Assembly (NCBI RefSeq): GCF_000527135.1
Contig: NZ_AZUP01000001.1
Location: 1,302,001 to 1,366,000, forward strand
DNA from: Methyloversatilis discipulorum
GTDB taxonomy: Bacteria; Pseudomonadota; Gammaproteobacteria; Burkholderiales; Rhodocyclaceae
Reading direction: 5' to 3'
DNA: 64,000 nucleotides
Part shown: positions 1-9,661 of the stretch, piece by piece
How positions within the stretch are numbered: the stretch's first letter is position 1
Layout: each line of letters begins with the position of its first letter
Notes under the pieces: generated by a model
Databases searched by the model: none
What the model was told of the DNA's origin: nothing
What the model saw: only the letters and a program-made list of their open reading frames with translations
Made by a program: the position numbers and the translations under genes

Positions 1-903
1 GCTTGCCGAGGCAGCCGCTTCCGACTGCAGCGACAGGCCGCGATCGAGTTCGGCACGGGTCAGCGCGCCGCTGAGCACGAGCATTTCACCCAGCTTCAGC
101 TCGTCCTCGGGCAGTGCGCGCAGAACGTTGATGTACTCGGAAATCTGCGAGTGCGGCGGAATGATGTGAAGCACGCATTCGTCGCGGACGAACTCGAATA
201 CGCCCTCGATCTCGGCCTTCGAGGCCTCGCTGCGGAAGTCGATCTCGAAGCCGAGATAGCAGGACTCCGGGTCGAGTTGCAGCCACTGCGGCAACGCATC
301 GAACAGCGTGTCGAGGTGAACGATTTCACCCAGCGTGCACAGATACCGTATGAAAGACAGCGGATCCATGCCGCCACGCAACACGTCGGCACCAAAGCGA
401 ATCGACAGGTGCCAGTTCTGGTTTCCACATTGATCGTCGGCGGCATGCGAGTCGCTGCGGCTGACATCCGCCGAAGCTGCGACCACGGCTGTCGCTGCGG
501 GCTTGTCCGGCTGCTTGCCGAGCAATGCAAGCAGGGCCGCCATCTGCGCTTCGCCCTCTGCGCGCTGGGCGGCGTCGAGTTCGCGCTTTTCGGCCACCGC
601 GCGCACCAGCGCACCGATGTGATCCTTGTTGCGCAGAAGCAGTCCGATCACCTCATTGCTGACCTGAATCTGGCCGTCGCGGACGCGGTCAAGCACGCTT
701 TCGACCTCGTGCGTGAAATGGACGACATCGTCGAATCCGAACACGCCCGCGGTACCCTTGATGGTGTGCGCTGCACGGAAGATGTCGTTAATCAGTTCGT
801 CGTTTTCCGGCTCGCTTTCGAGCTGCAGCAGGGATTCCTCCATCCGCGTCAGCAGTTCGTCTGCTTCGGCGAAGAAGGCTTCGAGGGCGGGTTCAAGATT
901 CAT
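1..903 (-). CDS. cheA: CheA-type chemotaxis histidine kinase, N-terminal part (runs off left edge)
   Basis: The first 301 codons of a CheA-like kinase are visible; the gene continues past the window edge. Residues 1 to about 105 form an Hpt (P1) domain with the phosphoacceptor motif AAHTIKG (His46). A variable linker follows, then a region beginning near WHLSIRFG that resembles the regulator-binding part of CheA. Dimerisation, ATPase and CheW domains would lie outside the window. In the family, the kinase phosphorylates CheY-type partners in response to receptors. It is the last visible gene of a minus-strand operon after an MCP, a CheY and a STAS protein, with a gap of only 20 bases to the STAS gene. 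The presence of a STAS protein fits an alternative pathway as well as flagellar chemotaxis. Confidence 0.88.
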   Translation of the reverse strand, partial: MNLEPALEAFFAEADELLTRMEESLLQLESEPENDELINDIFRAAHTIKGTAGVFGFDDVVHFTHEVESVLDRVRDGQIQVSNEVIGLLLRNKDHIGALVRAVAEKRELDAAQRAEGEAQMAALLALLGKQPDKPAATAVVAASADVSRSDSHAADDQCGNQNWHLSIRFGADVLRGGMDPLSFIRYLCTLGEIVHLDTLFDALPQWLQLDPESCYLGFEIDFRSEASKAEIEGVFEFVRDECVLHIIPPHSQISEYINVLRALPEDELKLGEMLVLSGALTRAELDRGLSLQSEAAASAS

Positions 904-923
904 GGGTGAATTCCTCGTCCTGT

Positions 924-1247
924 TCAGGCGGCCTGCGCCGGCATCACGAGCGGATCGCCGAATACGTGGCTCAGCTGCAACAGTTCCATCACTTCGAGCA
1001 TGGCTTCGCTGTGCGCCACCAGTTCGAAACTGTGGCCCTGCTTCTCGGCCGCCCGTTTGGCTGCCAACAGCAACTGCACGCCACTGCTGTCCACCTCGCT
1101 GACCTGCGCCAGATTGACGCGCAGATCGCGTCGTTCCGACAGCGCGCGCGTCAGGAAGCCGTAGGCTTCCGCAGCACCGAATATGGTCAGTTCGCCGACC
1201 ACCTTGAGTTCGGTCACGTCGCCGTCGTCGGTGCGTTCGATTTCCAT
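924..1247 (-). CDS. STAS-domain protein (anti-sigma factor antagonist-like)
   Basis: A 107-residue single-domain STAS protein of the SpoIIAA/RsbV type. The core motif DSSG lies at residues 53-56, so Ser54 or Ser55 is the probable phosphorylation site that switches partner binding. It sits between cheY and cheA in a tight operon. Similar STAS proteins occur in chemosensory clusters that do not simply control the flagellar motor. The partner is not visible here, and a role in anti-sigma regulation is only a family-level suggestion. Confidence 0.85.
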   Translation of the reverse strand: MEIERTDDGDVTELKVVGELTIFGAAEAYGFLTRALSERRDLRVNLAQVSEVDSSGVQLLLAAKRAAEKQGHSFELVAHSEAMLEVMELLQLSHVFGDPLVMPAQAA

Positions 1248-1267
1248 GTCGCGGGCTCCCCGTCGGC

Positions 1268-1636
1268 TCAGGGCAGGCAGAGCTTGGACACGGCCATCAG
1301 CATCTGGTCCGGCTTGAACGGCTTGACCATCCAGGCCTTCGCGCCCGCCGCCTGGCCTTCGGCCTTCTTCGATTCCTGGTTCTCGGTGGTCAGCATGATG
1401 ACCGGCGTGAACTTGTAGGCCGGCAGCTTGCGCATCTCCTTCACGAAGGTGATGCCGTCCATGTTCGGCATGTTCACGTCGCTCACCACGAGGTGCACCT
1501 TCTGGCCGGTGAGCTTGGACAGCGCGTCCTTGCCGTCGCAGGCTTCGAATACGTCATAGCCCGCGCCCTTCAGCGCGATGCTGACCACCTGGCGCAATGA
1601 CGATGAGTCATCCACGACCATGATTGTCTTTGCCAT
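1268..1636 (-). CDS. cheY: CheY-like single-domain response regulator
   Basis: A 122-residue receiver domain without an output domain. The acidic pair Asp9-Asp10, the phosphoacceptor Asp53 (in VVSDVNMPNMDG), a Thr in MLTTEN and the Lys of VKPFKP are all present, so it should be phosphorylatable. It is encoded directly downstream of an MCP (13-base gap) and upstream of the STAS and CheA genes. The likely phosphodonor is the neighbouring CheA. Whether its output is the flagellar switch or a protein of a dedicated chemosensory system cannot be told from the window. Confidence 0.9.
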   Translation of the reverse strand: MAKTIMVVDDSSSLRQVVSIALKGAGYDVFEACDGKDALSKLTGQKVHLVVSDVNMPNMDGITFVKEMRKLPAYKFTPVIMLTTENQESKKAEGQAAGAKAWMVKPFKPDQMLMAVSKLCLP

Positions 1637-1649
1637 GTGTCATTACTCC

Positions 1650-2801
1650 TCAAAAGAAAACGAGATCGTCGCTGGCCGTGCTGCCCGCGTTGCCCGAGCC
1701 GCCGTGATTGCCGCGCTCTTCGGGCGTGGTGTAGCTGCGTTCGAGATTGGCGACCAGCGGTCGCAGGTCGGGTGCCTGATCGGCAGGAATGGCGTTCACG
1801 TGCTGCTCCAGTTCGTCCAGGCTTTCGCAAACGTGGGCGAGTACCTGGTCGATGCGATCCTGGAACTGGAGGTGCGGCAGGGTCTCGGCGATCTCGTGCT
1901 GGATGCCCTCTGCCTGGCGACGCAGTTCGGCGTTGGACGCGGCCAGCACGTCGAGCAGCCCGGAAAAATCGCCGAGCACCCCCTGGATGCTGGCTTCGGA
2001 AACCTTGAAGGATTCGATGTCGCGGCTGGTCGAGCTTTCGACCAGGCGAGCCGACGCGAGGATGGCGTCACTGACCAGCTTGGCCTTCTCGGCGATCTTC
2101 TTGCCGGTATCGCCCGAGGCCGTCGACAGCTTGCGCACCTCGTCGGCCACCACGGCAAAGCCGCGCCCAGCCTCGCCGGCACGGGCGGCTTCGATGGCGG
2201 CGTTGAGGGCAAGCAGATTGGTCTGGTCGGCAACCTGCTGCACCGAGGTTGCCATGCCGCGCAGATCGTCCGCGTAACTGGCCAGTTCGCGGATCTGAGC
2301 CAGCACGAGATTCTTGTCTGTGAGCGCGCCGGACATGCTGTCCAGCACCTGGGTAAGCTGCGTCTGGGACGTCTTCAGTACGGTATCCACGCCACCTTGC
2401 GCAGCCGAAGATCCCGTTCCGGACGACGCTGCAACGGCCGCATCGAGCCTGGATACAAGACCGGAGAAGCGCTGGATCAGCTCGCCGATCGCTACCTCGG
2501 CCTGCTTGCGCACGCCGTTGATCTGTCGCTTCCAGATCGGCGCGGCTTCGGACGACACCAGCACCAGACTGCCATGCAGCGCACGGGCGAGCGGATCGGG
2601 TTCCGAGGCGGCGGGGACGTCCGCCGCGGGGGCGATCTCGTCGCGGCGACCGAGCACGATCATCGACCACACGAGACCGCAGCCCACCGCGATGCCGACC
2701 GTCAGACGCACCCACAGAGGCATTTCGATCGGCGCAACCGCCCAGGCTCCGACCAGCGTTGCGACCACCGTATGGGTCACGCTGACTATCGTTCTGTTCA
2801 A
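1650..2801 (-). CDS. Methyl-accepting chemotaxis protein without a large sensor domain
   Basis: A 383-residue receptor. Two hydrophobic segments near residues 8-24 and 29-50 are separated by only a few residues, so there is essentially no periplasmic ligand-binding domain. The cytoplasmic part has a coiled coil and the highly conserved signalling hairpin around residues 188-226 ([19 protein letters not shown]). It would signal to the CheA encoded in the same operon. The short length and missing sensor domain point to cytoplasmic or membrane-state sensing, or to signalling through a partner. It is the first gene of the operon and is divergent from the FixL-like kinase at 3097. Confidence 0.88.
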   Translation of the reverse strand: MNRTIVSVTHTVVATLVGAWAVAPIEMPLWVRLTVGIAVGCGLVWSMIVLGRRDEIAPAADVPAASEPDPLARALHGSLVLVSSEAAPIWKRQINGVRKQAEVAIGELIQRFSGLVSRLDAAVAASSGTGSSAAQGGVDTVLKTSQTQLTQVLDSMSGALTDKNLVLAQIRELASYADDLRGMATSVQQVADQTNLLALNAAIEAARAGEAGRGFAVVADEVRKLSTASGDTGKKIAEKAKLVSDAILASARLVESSTSRDIESFKVSEASIQGVLGDFSGLLDVLAASNAELRRQAEGIQHEIAETLPHLQFQDRIDQVLAHVCESLDELEQHVNAIPADQAPDLRPLVANLERSYTTPEERGNHGGSGNAGSTASDDLVFF

Positions 2802-3096
2802 CTCACTCTCCCGTTTCGCATGGCAGACATTGACGGGCCGGGCCTTGTTATATATGTAATTGACACTGCGGCCACGTTCAGGCTAACGGTCCGGATGCCC
2901 GAGGACTTTAGGTCGCCCCGGCGTCTTTTTTGAAAACTTCATATGCGGCGCGGCACCGCGTATCAGCGGGAGTTTTTCCCGCTTCGCCATGCAGTCTCGG
3001 ACTGTGGATATCCGACATCGGCGCCCGCAAACACGGACGTATGATTGCCGCAGATGCCCGTCGGCGCCGTTTGCACCACCAGGGCCCCAGTCCCAG

Positions 3097-5028
3097 ATGA
3101 ACAGTCCTTCGTTCGTGTCCACATTCCGTCCTCGCGCCACCCCGGTGTCCGCCCCCGGCTGGTACTGGATGGTGCCGCGCGTGGCCATCGCGCTGTTCCT
3201 GCTCGCCATCGGCACACTGGTCTGGTGGCTGCACCGCAACGACCTCGACGAACAGCGCTCGACGATGATCAACGACGTGCTGTGGATGGAGCAGGACCTG
3301 CGCTTCCACCTCGATCGCAACGCCGAGCAGATGGCGCAGATCGGCCGCGAGGCCGCCGATGGCCGGCTCGACGCGCGAGTAATCGAGGCGCGCCAGCGCA
3401 ACCTGATCGCCAACGGCCACGGCCTGCTGCGCGTCGACACCATCGCGCGCATCGACGCCAACGACCCCGATCTGTCCGGACCGGCGCGGCTGGCCGAGCA
3501 GCTCGGCCGGGCCGCCTACCTGCCGCCCTACGCGACCGCCGACGGCGACGTGCATTTCGACGTGCTGGTGCCGCTCGGCGGTGGCCAGGGCTGGATGCGC
3601 GGCACTTACTCGATCGAGCAGATGCTGGCGCAGTCGGTGCCCTGGTGGTTCGCCGAGCGCTACAAGCTGGACGTGATCGACAACACCGAAACCGTGCTGG
3701 CCAGCAAGTCCAAGGTGGCGGCCGAACACGACGAAATGAACTACGCGCTGGTGTTCGACCCACCTGGCCACGGCCTGCGGCTGCGCGTCACCGCCTACCG
3801 CAGCGACACCCGGCTGCTGCCGGCCCTGCTCGTGGTCACCATCGTCGGTCTGGCATTCACCATGCTGTGGAGCCTGTGGGCGCTGCGTCGCCATCTGGTG
3901 CGCCGGCTCGAAGCCGAGCAGGCGCTGCGCGAGGAGCACACCTTCCGCTCGGCGATGGAGAACTCGCTCAGCATCGGGCTGCGCGCACGCGACCTGAGCG
4001 GCCGCATCACCCACGTGAACCCGGCCTTCTGCCGCATGGTCGGCTGGAGCGCCGAAGAGCTGATGGCGATGAGTCCGCCCATGCCCTACTGGGCGCCGGA
4101 AGAGGCCGAACACATCCGCGCACTGCACGACGGCATCCTGGCCGGTGGGGCGACTGCGCACGAAGCGCTGGAACTGAAGTTCATCCGCCGCAACGGCGAG
4201 CGCTTCGACGTGCTCATTTCGGAAGCACCGCTGGTCGACGCCGATGGCCACCACGTCGGCTGGATGAGTTCGGTACTCGACATCACGGAGCGCAAAGAGG
4301 CCGAGGAGCTGTACCGGCAACAGCAGGAAAAGCTGCAGTTCACCGGCCGCCTGATCACCATGGGCGAAATGGCGTCGACGCTGGCGCACGAACTGAACCA
4401 GCCGCTGTCGGCGATCGCCAGCTACAGCACCGCCTGCCTGAACATGGTCGATAACGGCAGCGGCTCGCTGGCCGACCTGAAGGAGCCCTTGGCGAAAATG
4501 AACGCCCAGGCGCGCCGTGCCGGCACCATCATCCGCCGCGTGCACGAATTCGTCCGCCGCTCAGAGCCGAAGCGCGTCGCCTGTTCGCTGAACGACGTGG
4601 TCGAAGAGGCGCTGGGCCTGATCGAGGCTGACGCGCGCAAGCGCGACATCCGCATCTCCAGTTCGCTGGCCGGCGCCCTGCCCCTAGTCAGCGCCGACCG
4701 GGTGATGATCGAACAGGTGTTGCTGAACCTGATCCGCAACGGCATGGACGCCATGGCCGCCTGCCCGCCAGAGCGGCGGCGCCTGCTGATCCAGACCAGC
4801 GCCGACGCAGAGGGGGTGCAGGTGTCGGTACGCGACAGCGGCAGCGGCATTCCGCCGGAAGTGGCGGACAAGCTGTTCGCCCCCTTCTTCACCACCAAGC
4901 CGGACGGCATGGGCATGGGGCTCAACATCTGCCGCTCCATCGTCGAACTGCATCGCGGCCGGCTGTGGTTCGAATCCGCGGACGGCGGCGGTACCGTGTT
5001 CATCCTGAAGCTGCCGGCCGGGGAGTGA
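3097..5028 (+). CDS. PAS-containing sensor histidine kinase (FixL/DctB-like)
   Basis: A 643-residue membrane kinase. A transmembrane helix at about 26-46, a periplasmic sensor region of roughly 190 residues, a second helix at about 240-262, a PAS domain at about 281-402, HisKA with the phosphoacceptor His431 in LAHELNQPLSAI, and a C-terminal HATPase (GMGMGLNICRSI). The periplasmic part is not a family I can name. The start at 3097 gives a normal short N-terminus before the first helix; the frame is open upstream but carries no better signal. The response regulator gene starts 5 bases after its stop, so the two form a pair. The PAS residues do not show an obvious haem ligand, so oxygen sensing is not claimed. 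Confidence 0.88.
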   Translation: MNSPSFVSTFRPRATPVSAPGWYWMVPRVAIALFLLAIGTLVWWLHRNDLDEQRSTMINDVLWMEQDLRFHLDRNAEQMAQIGREAADGRLDARVIEARQRNLIANGHGLLRVDTIARIDANDPDLSGPARLAEQLGRAAYLPPYATADGDVHFDVLVPLGGGQGWMRGTYSIEQMLAQSVPWWFAERYKLDVIDNTETVLASKSKVAAEHDEMNYALVFDPPGHGLRLRVTAYRSDTRLLPALLVVTIVGLAFTMLWSLWALRRHLVRRLEAEQALREEHTFRSAMENSLSIGLRARDLSGRITHVNPAFCRMVGWSAEELMAMSPPMPYWAPEEAEHIRALHDGILAGGATAHEALELKFIRRNGERFDVLISEAPLVDADGHHVGWMSSVLDITERKEAEELYRQQQEKLQFTGRLITMGEMASTLAHELNQPLSAIASYSTACLNMVDNGSGSLADLKEPLAKMNAQARRAGTIIRRVHEFVRRSEPKRVACSLNDVVEEALGLIEADARKRDIRISSSLAGALPLVSADRVMIEQVLLNLIRNGMDAMAACPPERRRLLIQTSADAEGVQVSVRDSGSGIPPEVADKLFAPFFTTKPDGMGMGLNICRSIVELHRGRLWFESADGGGTVFILKLPAGE

Positions 5029-5033
5029 AGCCG

Positions 5034-5630
5034 ATGAGCCAGATATTCATCGTCGACGACGACGAAGCCATCCGCGACGCGCTGGGCTGGCTGTTCCGCT
5101 CGCGCGGCCACACCGTGCGCACCTGGCCGTCGGCCGAAGCACTGATCGGCAGCGGCGAGATCGCGCATTGCGGCTGCCTGCTGCTGGACATCCGGATGGA
5201 CGGCATGAGCGGGCTGGAGCTGTTCGGCTGGCTGCACGAGCACGGCCATGAAATGCCCGTCATCTTTCTGACCGGCCACGGCGACGTGCCGATGGCGGTC
5301 GGCGCAATCAAGCAGGGCGCTTTCGATTTCGTCGAAAAGCCGTTCAACGACAACGAACTGGTGGACCGCGCGCTGGCTGCGCTGGACATGCACCAGCAAC
5401 AGCTGTCGAAGCGCGCCGCCGCGCAGGCCATAGAGGAACGCGTCGCTCAGCTCACGCAGCGCGAGATCGAGGTGATGGAGCGCGTGCTGGCCGGCCAGAT
5501 GAACAAAGTGATCGCCAGCGACCTCGGCGTCACCATGCGCACCGTGGAAGTCCACCGCGCCCGCATTTTCGAGAAGATGGGTGTGCGCTCGGCTGTGGAG
5601 CTCGCGCAGGTACTGGCAGCGAGGAAGTAG
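5034..5630 (+). CDS. FixJ-family response regulator (receiver + LuxR-type HTH)
   Basis: A 198-residue regulator with a receiver domain (Asp8-Asp10 acidic patch, phosphoacceptor Asp52, Thr in FLTGHGD, Lys in VEKPF) and a C-terminal LuxR/NarL helix-turn-helix (LTQREIEVMERVLAG to VEVHRARIFEKM). The conserved AIKQGAFDFVEKPF stretch is typical of the FixJ branch. It is cotranscribed with the sensor kinase just upstream. Targets are unknown; neither the adjacent acyl-CoA dehydrogenase operon nor the chemotaxis operon shows an obvious recognition site. Confidence 0.9.
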   Translation: MSQIFIVDDDEAIRDALGWLFRSRGHTVRTWPSAEALIGSGEIAHCGCLLLDIRMDGMSGLELFGWLHEHGHEMPVIFLTGHGDVPMAVGAIKQGAFDFVEKPFNDNELVDRALAALDMHQQQLSKRAAAQAIEERVAQLTQREIEVMERVLAGQMNKVIASDLGVTMRTVEVHRARIFEKMGVRSAVELAQVLAARK

Positions 5631-5644
5631 CGCGGCGCGCTTTC

Positions 5645-5955
5645 AGCGCCGCTGTCGGGGTCAGAAGACCCCTCCCACAGTAACCCCGGCTTTGGCCGCG
5701 GGTCGGGCGCGATCCATGCGGGAGCGGCCCCTGTGGGAGCGGCTTTGGCCGCGACAGGGCCGTTGCAGTCCGCCGGCTTCGATTCCGGCCGCTGTCGGGG
5801 TCAGAAGACCCCTCCCACAGAATTCCGGCTTTGGCCGCGGGTCGAGCGCGATCCATGCGGGAGCGGCCCCTGTGGGAGCGGCTTTGGCCGCGACAGGGCC
5901 TTTGCAGTCCGCTGGCTTCGACACCGGCCGCCGTCGGGGTCAGAAGCCCCCCACG
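5645..5955. repeat. Cluster of REP-like palindromic repeats
   Basis: This gene-free stretch holds three copies of a palindrome with core GGGGTCAGAAGACCCC (near 5655, 5805 and 5935, the last degenerate). They alternate with two copies of a second palindrome, GTGGGAGCGGCTTTGGCCGCGA (near 5732 and 5872). The two palindromes point in opposite directions. Related clusters occur at 46605-47262 and 58683-59060. Short open frames across the cluster are repeat artefacts. Confidence 0.85.
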
Positions 5956-5983
5956 GAATCCCGGTTCCGGGATGGCGGCCGGA

Positions 5984-7768
5984 CTACAGACCCGCCGCGT
6001 CGTCCAGCGTGGCGGCGGCGCCGCTGCACACCATGTGCGCCAGACCGCCGCACTCGCTCAGCACGTGATCGGCATAGAAGCGCGTGGTAACGATCTTCGC
6101 GCGCAGGAAGTCGGCGTCGCCCTCGCCAGCGGCCAGCCGCTGCTGCGCCAGCAGGGCGCCGCGCGCAAGTTGCCAGCCGCCCGCCACGCGGCCGAACAGC
6201 AGCAGCAGCGGCACCGCGCCGGCCAGCACGGCACGCACATCGCTGCGCCAGTTCGCGACGACGAAATCGACGCAGCGTTCGAGCGCCGATGTCGCCTCGT
6301 CCAGCGGCACGGACAGCGCCTGCAGCCGCGCCGCATCGAGCGCCGCGACGACATCGCGCATGTCGGCGATCACCGCGCGCGCGGCCGCGCCGCCGTCGCG
6401 CGCGATCTTGCGACCGACCAGATCGTTCGCCTGTATGCCGGTCGTGCCCTCGTAGATATTGGTGATGCGCGCATCGCGCAGGTACTGTGCGGCGCCGGTT
6501 TCCTCGACATAGCCCATGCCGCCGTGCACCTGCACGCCGAGCGAGGCGATCTCGTTCGCGCCTTCGGTGCTCCAGCCCTTGACCAGCGGAATCATCAGTT
6601 CGACGAAGGCCTGGGCTCGCGTGCGTTCGGTTTCGTCCGCATGGCGCGCCGCGCGGTCGCGTGCCGCCGCGGTGACCGCGGCCAGCGCGCGCATCGCCTC
6701 GACCTGCGACTTCATGCGCATCAGCATGCGGCGCACGTCCGGGTGGCGCACGATGGCCACGCTGCTGCCGCCTTTCACGCCCGCCTCGCCGCCCTGGCGC
6801 CGCTCGTTGGCATACTCGCGCGCCTGCTGGAACGCACGCTCGGCCACCGCGATGCCCTGCAGACCGACCGCGTAGCGCGCAGCGTTCATCATGATGAACA
6901 TGTATTCGATGCCGCGGTTCTCTTCGCCGCACAGCCAGCCTGTCGCGCCGCCGGCATCGCCGAAGGCCATCACGCAGGTCGGGCTGGCGTGTATGCCCAG
7001 CTTGTGTTCGAGCGACACGCAGCGCACGTCGTTGCGCGCGCCCGGGTTGCCGTCGGCATCGGGAATGAACTTGGGCACGATGAACAGCGAAATGCCCTTC
7101 ACCCCTTCAGGCGCCCCCGGCGTGCGCGCCAGTACGAGATGCACGATGTTGGACGCCAGTTCGTGCTCGCCGAAGGTGATGAATATCTTCTGCCCGAATA
7201 CGCGGTAACTGCCGTCGGGCTGCGGCTCGGCGCGGCTGCGCACCGCCGCCAGATCGGAACCGGCCTGCGGCTCGGTCAGGTTCATGGTGCCGGTCCATTC
7301 GCCGCTCACCATGCGTTCGAGATAGAGCGCCTTCTGTTCGTCGGAGCCGCACAGCGCCAGCGCCTCGATGGCGCCTGCGGTCAGCAGCGGACACAGCGAG
7401 AACGCCATATTGGCGCCCATCACCATCTCCTGTATCTGCGCCACCACGAGGTGCGGCATGCCGGCGCCGCCATGCGCCGGGTCGCAGCCCATGCCGTTCC
7501 AGCCGTTGTCGGCATAGGCGCGATAGGCCTCGGCGAATCCGTCCGGCATGCTGACCTTGCCGTCCTCGCCCAGCTTCGCACCGACGCGATCCCCTACCCG
7601 ATTCAGCGGCGACAGCACCTCGCCGGTGAAGCGGGCCGCCTCTTCGAGCACCGCGTCAACGACGTCCGGGCTCGCGTCCTCGTAACCGGGCAAGGTCACC
7701 ACTTCGTTCAGGCCCGCCAGTTCCAGCGCAAAACGCATGTCCTGCAGCGGCGCGACGTATTCGCTCAT
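5984..7768 (-). CDS. Acyl-CoA dehydrogenase family protein
   Basis: A 594-residue flavoprotein of the long acyl-CoA dehydrogenase subgroup. The conserved motif NLTEPQAGSDL, the FAD-side segment QKIFITFGEHEL, and IYEGTTGIQANDLVGRK near residue 430 are present; the Glu of IYEGT is the expected catalytic base. A C-terminal extension follows, as in the roughly 600-residue members. It would oxidise an acyl-CoA and pass electrons to ETF, whose two subunits are encoded just upstream on the same strand. The start at 7768 has GGAGGAGAG directly upstream; a start at 7813 is open but lacks a ribosome site. The substrate cannot be inferred. Confidence 0.9.
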   Translation of the reverse strand: MSEYVAPLQDMRFALELAGLNEVVTLPGYEDASPDVVDAVLEEAARFTGEVLSPLNRVGDRVGAKLGEDGKVSMPDGFAEAYRAYADNGWNGMGCDPAHGGAGMPHLVVAQIQEMVMGANMAFSLCPLLTAGAIEALALCGSDEQKALYLERMVSGEWTGTMNLTEPQAGSDLAAVRSRAEPQPDGSYRVFGQKIFITFGEHELASNIVHLVLARTPGAPEGVKGISLFIVPKFIPDADGNPGARNDVRCVSLEHKLGIHASPTCVMAFGDAGGATGWLCGEENRGIEYMFIMMNAARYAVGLQGIAVAERAFQQAREYANERRQGGEAGVKGGSSVAIVRHPDVRRMLMRMKSQVEAMRALAAVTAAARDRAARHADETERTRAQAFVELMIPLVKGWSTEGANEIASLGVQVHGGMGYVEETGAAQYLRDARITNIYEGTTGIQANDLVGRKIARDGGAAARAVIADMRDVVAALDAARLQALSVPLDEATSALERCVDFVVANWRSDVRAVLAGAVPLLLLFGRVAGGWQLARGALLAQQRLAAGEGDADFLRAKIVTTRFYADHVLSECGGLAHMVCSGAAATLDDAAGL

Positions 7769-7846
7769 GAGGCTCTCCTCCATCGGGCTCTGACGGCCCT
7801 CGAAATTGATCAATGACGGCCGCGGGCGGATGCCGCCCGCTGCGGA

Positions 7847-8782
7847 TCAGTCCAGCGCCTGCACCAGTTGCGGCACCAGTTCGAACAGGTCGCCGACCAG
7901 ACCGTAGTCGGCCACCTGGAAGATGGGCGCGTCCGGGTCCTTGTTGATGGCGACGATCACCTTCGAATCCTTCATGCCGGCCAGGTGCTGGATGGCACCG
8001 GACAGCCCGACTGCAATATAGATGTCGGGGGCGACGATCTTGCCGGTCTGGCCGACCTGATAGTCGTTGGGTGCGTAACCGGAGTCGACGGCGGCGCGGC
8101 TGGCGCCCAGTGCGGCGCCGAGCCGGTCGGCCAGCGGTTCGAGCACGCTGTGATAGGCCTCGGCGCTGCCCAGCCCGCGCCCGCCGGATACGACGACGCG
8201 CGCGGCACCCAGTTCCGGGCGGGCCGACTGCGACAGTTCCTGCGACACATGGGCGGACAGCCCGGTCGCCGCCGGTGGCGTCACCGCCTCGACCGGCGCG
8301 GCACCGCCAGTGGCCGGCAGCGGGTCGAAGGCGGTCGCGCGCACCGTGATCACCTTGACCGGATCAGCGCTCTGCACCGTCGCCAGCGCGTTGCCGGCGT
8401 AGATCGGGCGCACGAAGGTGTCGGCCGACACCACCTCGACGATGTCGGAAATCTGCGCCACGTCCAGTGTCGCCGCGACGCGGGGCATGAAGTTCTTGCC
8501 GAAGCTGCCGGCCGGTGCCAACACGTGGCTGTGGCCGGCGGCGACCGCCAGCACCGCTGCGGCGAGGTCTTCGGCAGTCGGGTGAGCCAGATGGGCGGCA
8601 TCGGCGCTCAGCACCTTCGCAACACCCGGCACCGCGGCAGCGGCTGCAGCGGCGCCCGCGCAGCCGCTGCCGGCGACCAGCACGGTGATGTCGCCGCCCA
8701 GCTTCGCCGCGGCGGCCAGAGTGTTCAGCGTGGCCGGGCGCAGGCCGGCGTTGTCGTGTTCTGCAATGACCAGAATGCTCAT
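7847..8782 (-). CDS. etfA: Electron transfer flavoprotein alpha subunit
   Basis: A 311-residue ETF alpha subunit. The C-terminal FAD-binding region has the expected signatures: [34 protein letters not shown] and [19 protein letters not shown]. With EtfB it shuttles electrons from acyl-CoA dehydrogenases to ETF:quinone oxidoreductase, which is not encoded in this window. It starts 10 bases after etfB ends, and its ribosome site GAGGAGCC lies in that gap. The operon order is etfB, etfA, acyl-CoA dehydrogenase. Confidence 0.95.
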   Translation of the reverse strand: MSILVIAEHDNAGLRPATLNTLAAAAKLGGDITVLVAGSGCAGAAAAAAAVPGVAKVLSADAAHLAHPTAEDLAAAVLAVAAGHSHVLAPAGSFGKNFMPRVAATLDVAQISDIVEVVSADTFVRPIYAGNALATVQSADPVKVITVRATAFDPLPATGGAAPVEAVTPPAATGLSAHVSQELSQSARPELGAARVVVSGGRGLGSAEAYHSVLEPLADRLGAALGASRAAVDSGYAPNDYQVGQTGKIVAPDIYIAVGLSGAIQHLAGMKDSKVIVAINKDPDAPIFQVADYGLVGDLFELVPQLVQALD

Positions 8783-8792
8783 GTGGGGCTCC

Positions 8793-9545
8793 TCAGCGCA
8801 GCACTTTGGCTTCGTCGCGCAACTTCGCGACCAGTTCGGCCACCGAGGCCACCTTGATGCCGGCCTGACGCTTCGGCGGCTCGGCCACCTTCAGCGTTTT
8901 CAGGCGCGGCGCGACATCGACGCCCAGTTCGTCCGGCGTCACCGTGTCGAGCGGCTTCTTCTTCGCTTTCATGATGTTGGGCAGGCTGGCGAAGCGCGGT
9001 TCGTTCAAGCGCAGATCGGTGGTGACGACCGCCGGCAGCGCCACACTGACGGTTTCCAGACCGCCATCGATTTCACGCGTCACGGTCGCGCGACCGTCGG
9101 CGACGCCGACCTTCGATGCGAAGGTGGCCTGCCCCCAGCCCAGCAGCGCAGCCAGCATCTGGCCGGTCTGGTTGGCGTCGTCGTCGATCGCCTGCTTGCC
9201 GCAGATCACCAGCTGCGGCTGTTCGCGACCGGCCACAGCCTTGAGGAGCTTGGCCACCGCCAGCGGTTGCAGTTCGACATCGGTATTCACGTGGATCGCG
9301 CGGTCGGCACCCAGCGCCAGCGCGGTGCGCAGCGTATCGACGCAGCCCGCGACGCCGCAGGACACCGCGACCACCTCGGTCGCCACACCCGCCTCCTTCA
9401 GCCGCACCGCCTCTTCCACCGCGATTTCGTCGAACGGATTCATCGACATCTTCACGTTCGCGGTTTCGACGCCGCTGCCATCGGCGGCAACGCGGATCTT
9501 CACGTTGTAATCGATCACCCGCTTGACCGGGACCACAATCTTCAT
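8793..9545 (-). CDS. etfB: Electron transfer flavoprotein beta subunit
   Basis: A 250-residue ETF beta subunit starting [14 protein letters not shown]. The adenine-nucleotide binding segment [25 protein letters not shown] and the recognition-loop region ([17 protein letters not shown]) are conserved. It is the first gene of the etfB-etfA-acyl-CoA dehydrogenase operon. Its promoter region is shared with the divergent TetR gene and carries two palindromes, so the operon is probably controlled by that regulator. A longer open frame to 9644 exists, but the start at 9545 matches family length. Confidence 0.95.
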   Translation of the reverse strand: MKIVVPVKRVIDYNVKIRVAADGSGVETANVKMSMNPFDEIAVEEAVRLKEAGVATEVVAVSCGVAGCVDTLRTALALGADRAIHVNTDVELQPLAVAKLLKAVAGREQPQLVICGKQAIDDDANQTGQMLAALLGWGQATFASKVGVADGRATVTREIDGGLETVSVALPAVVTTDLRLNEPRFASLPNIMKAKKKPLDTVTPDELGVDVAPRLKTLKVAEPPKRQAGIKVASVAELVAKLRDEAKVLR

Positions 9546-9584
9546 GCCTGTGCCTCCTGTGTGCCGCTCACGGTTGCACGCACC

Positions 9585-9623
9585 CATACGGATGCGTATG
9601 TTCAGCCCATACGCTACCGTATG
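9585..9623. promoter_or_regulatory. Twin palindromic operators between etfB and the TetR gene
   Basis: Two sites share the half-site CATACG. The first, CATACGGATGCGTATG at 9585-9600, is nearly perfect. The second, CATACGCTACCGTATG at 9608-9623, has a perfect 6-bp inverted repeat with a 4-base spacer. Their centres are 23 bp apart, just over two helical turns. The position between divergent etfB and a TetR-type gene is that of a shared autoregulatory operator. Confidence 0.8.
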
Positions 9624-9661
9624 CTTCCCGTAGAGGTCAACCACGCCGCAGGAATACCGCC

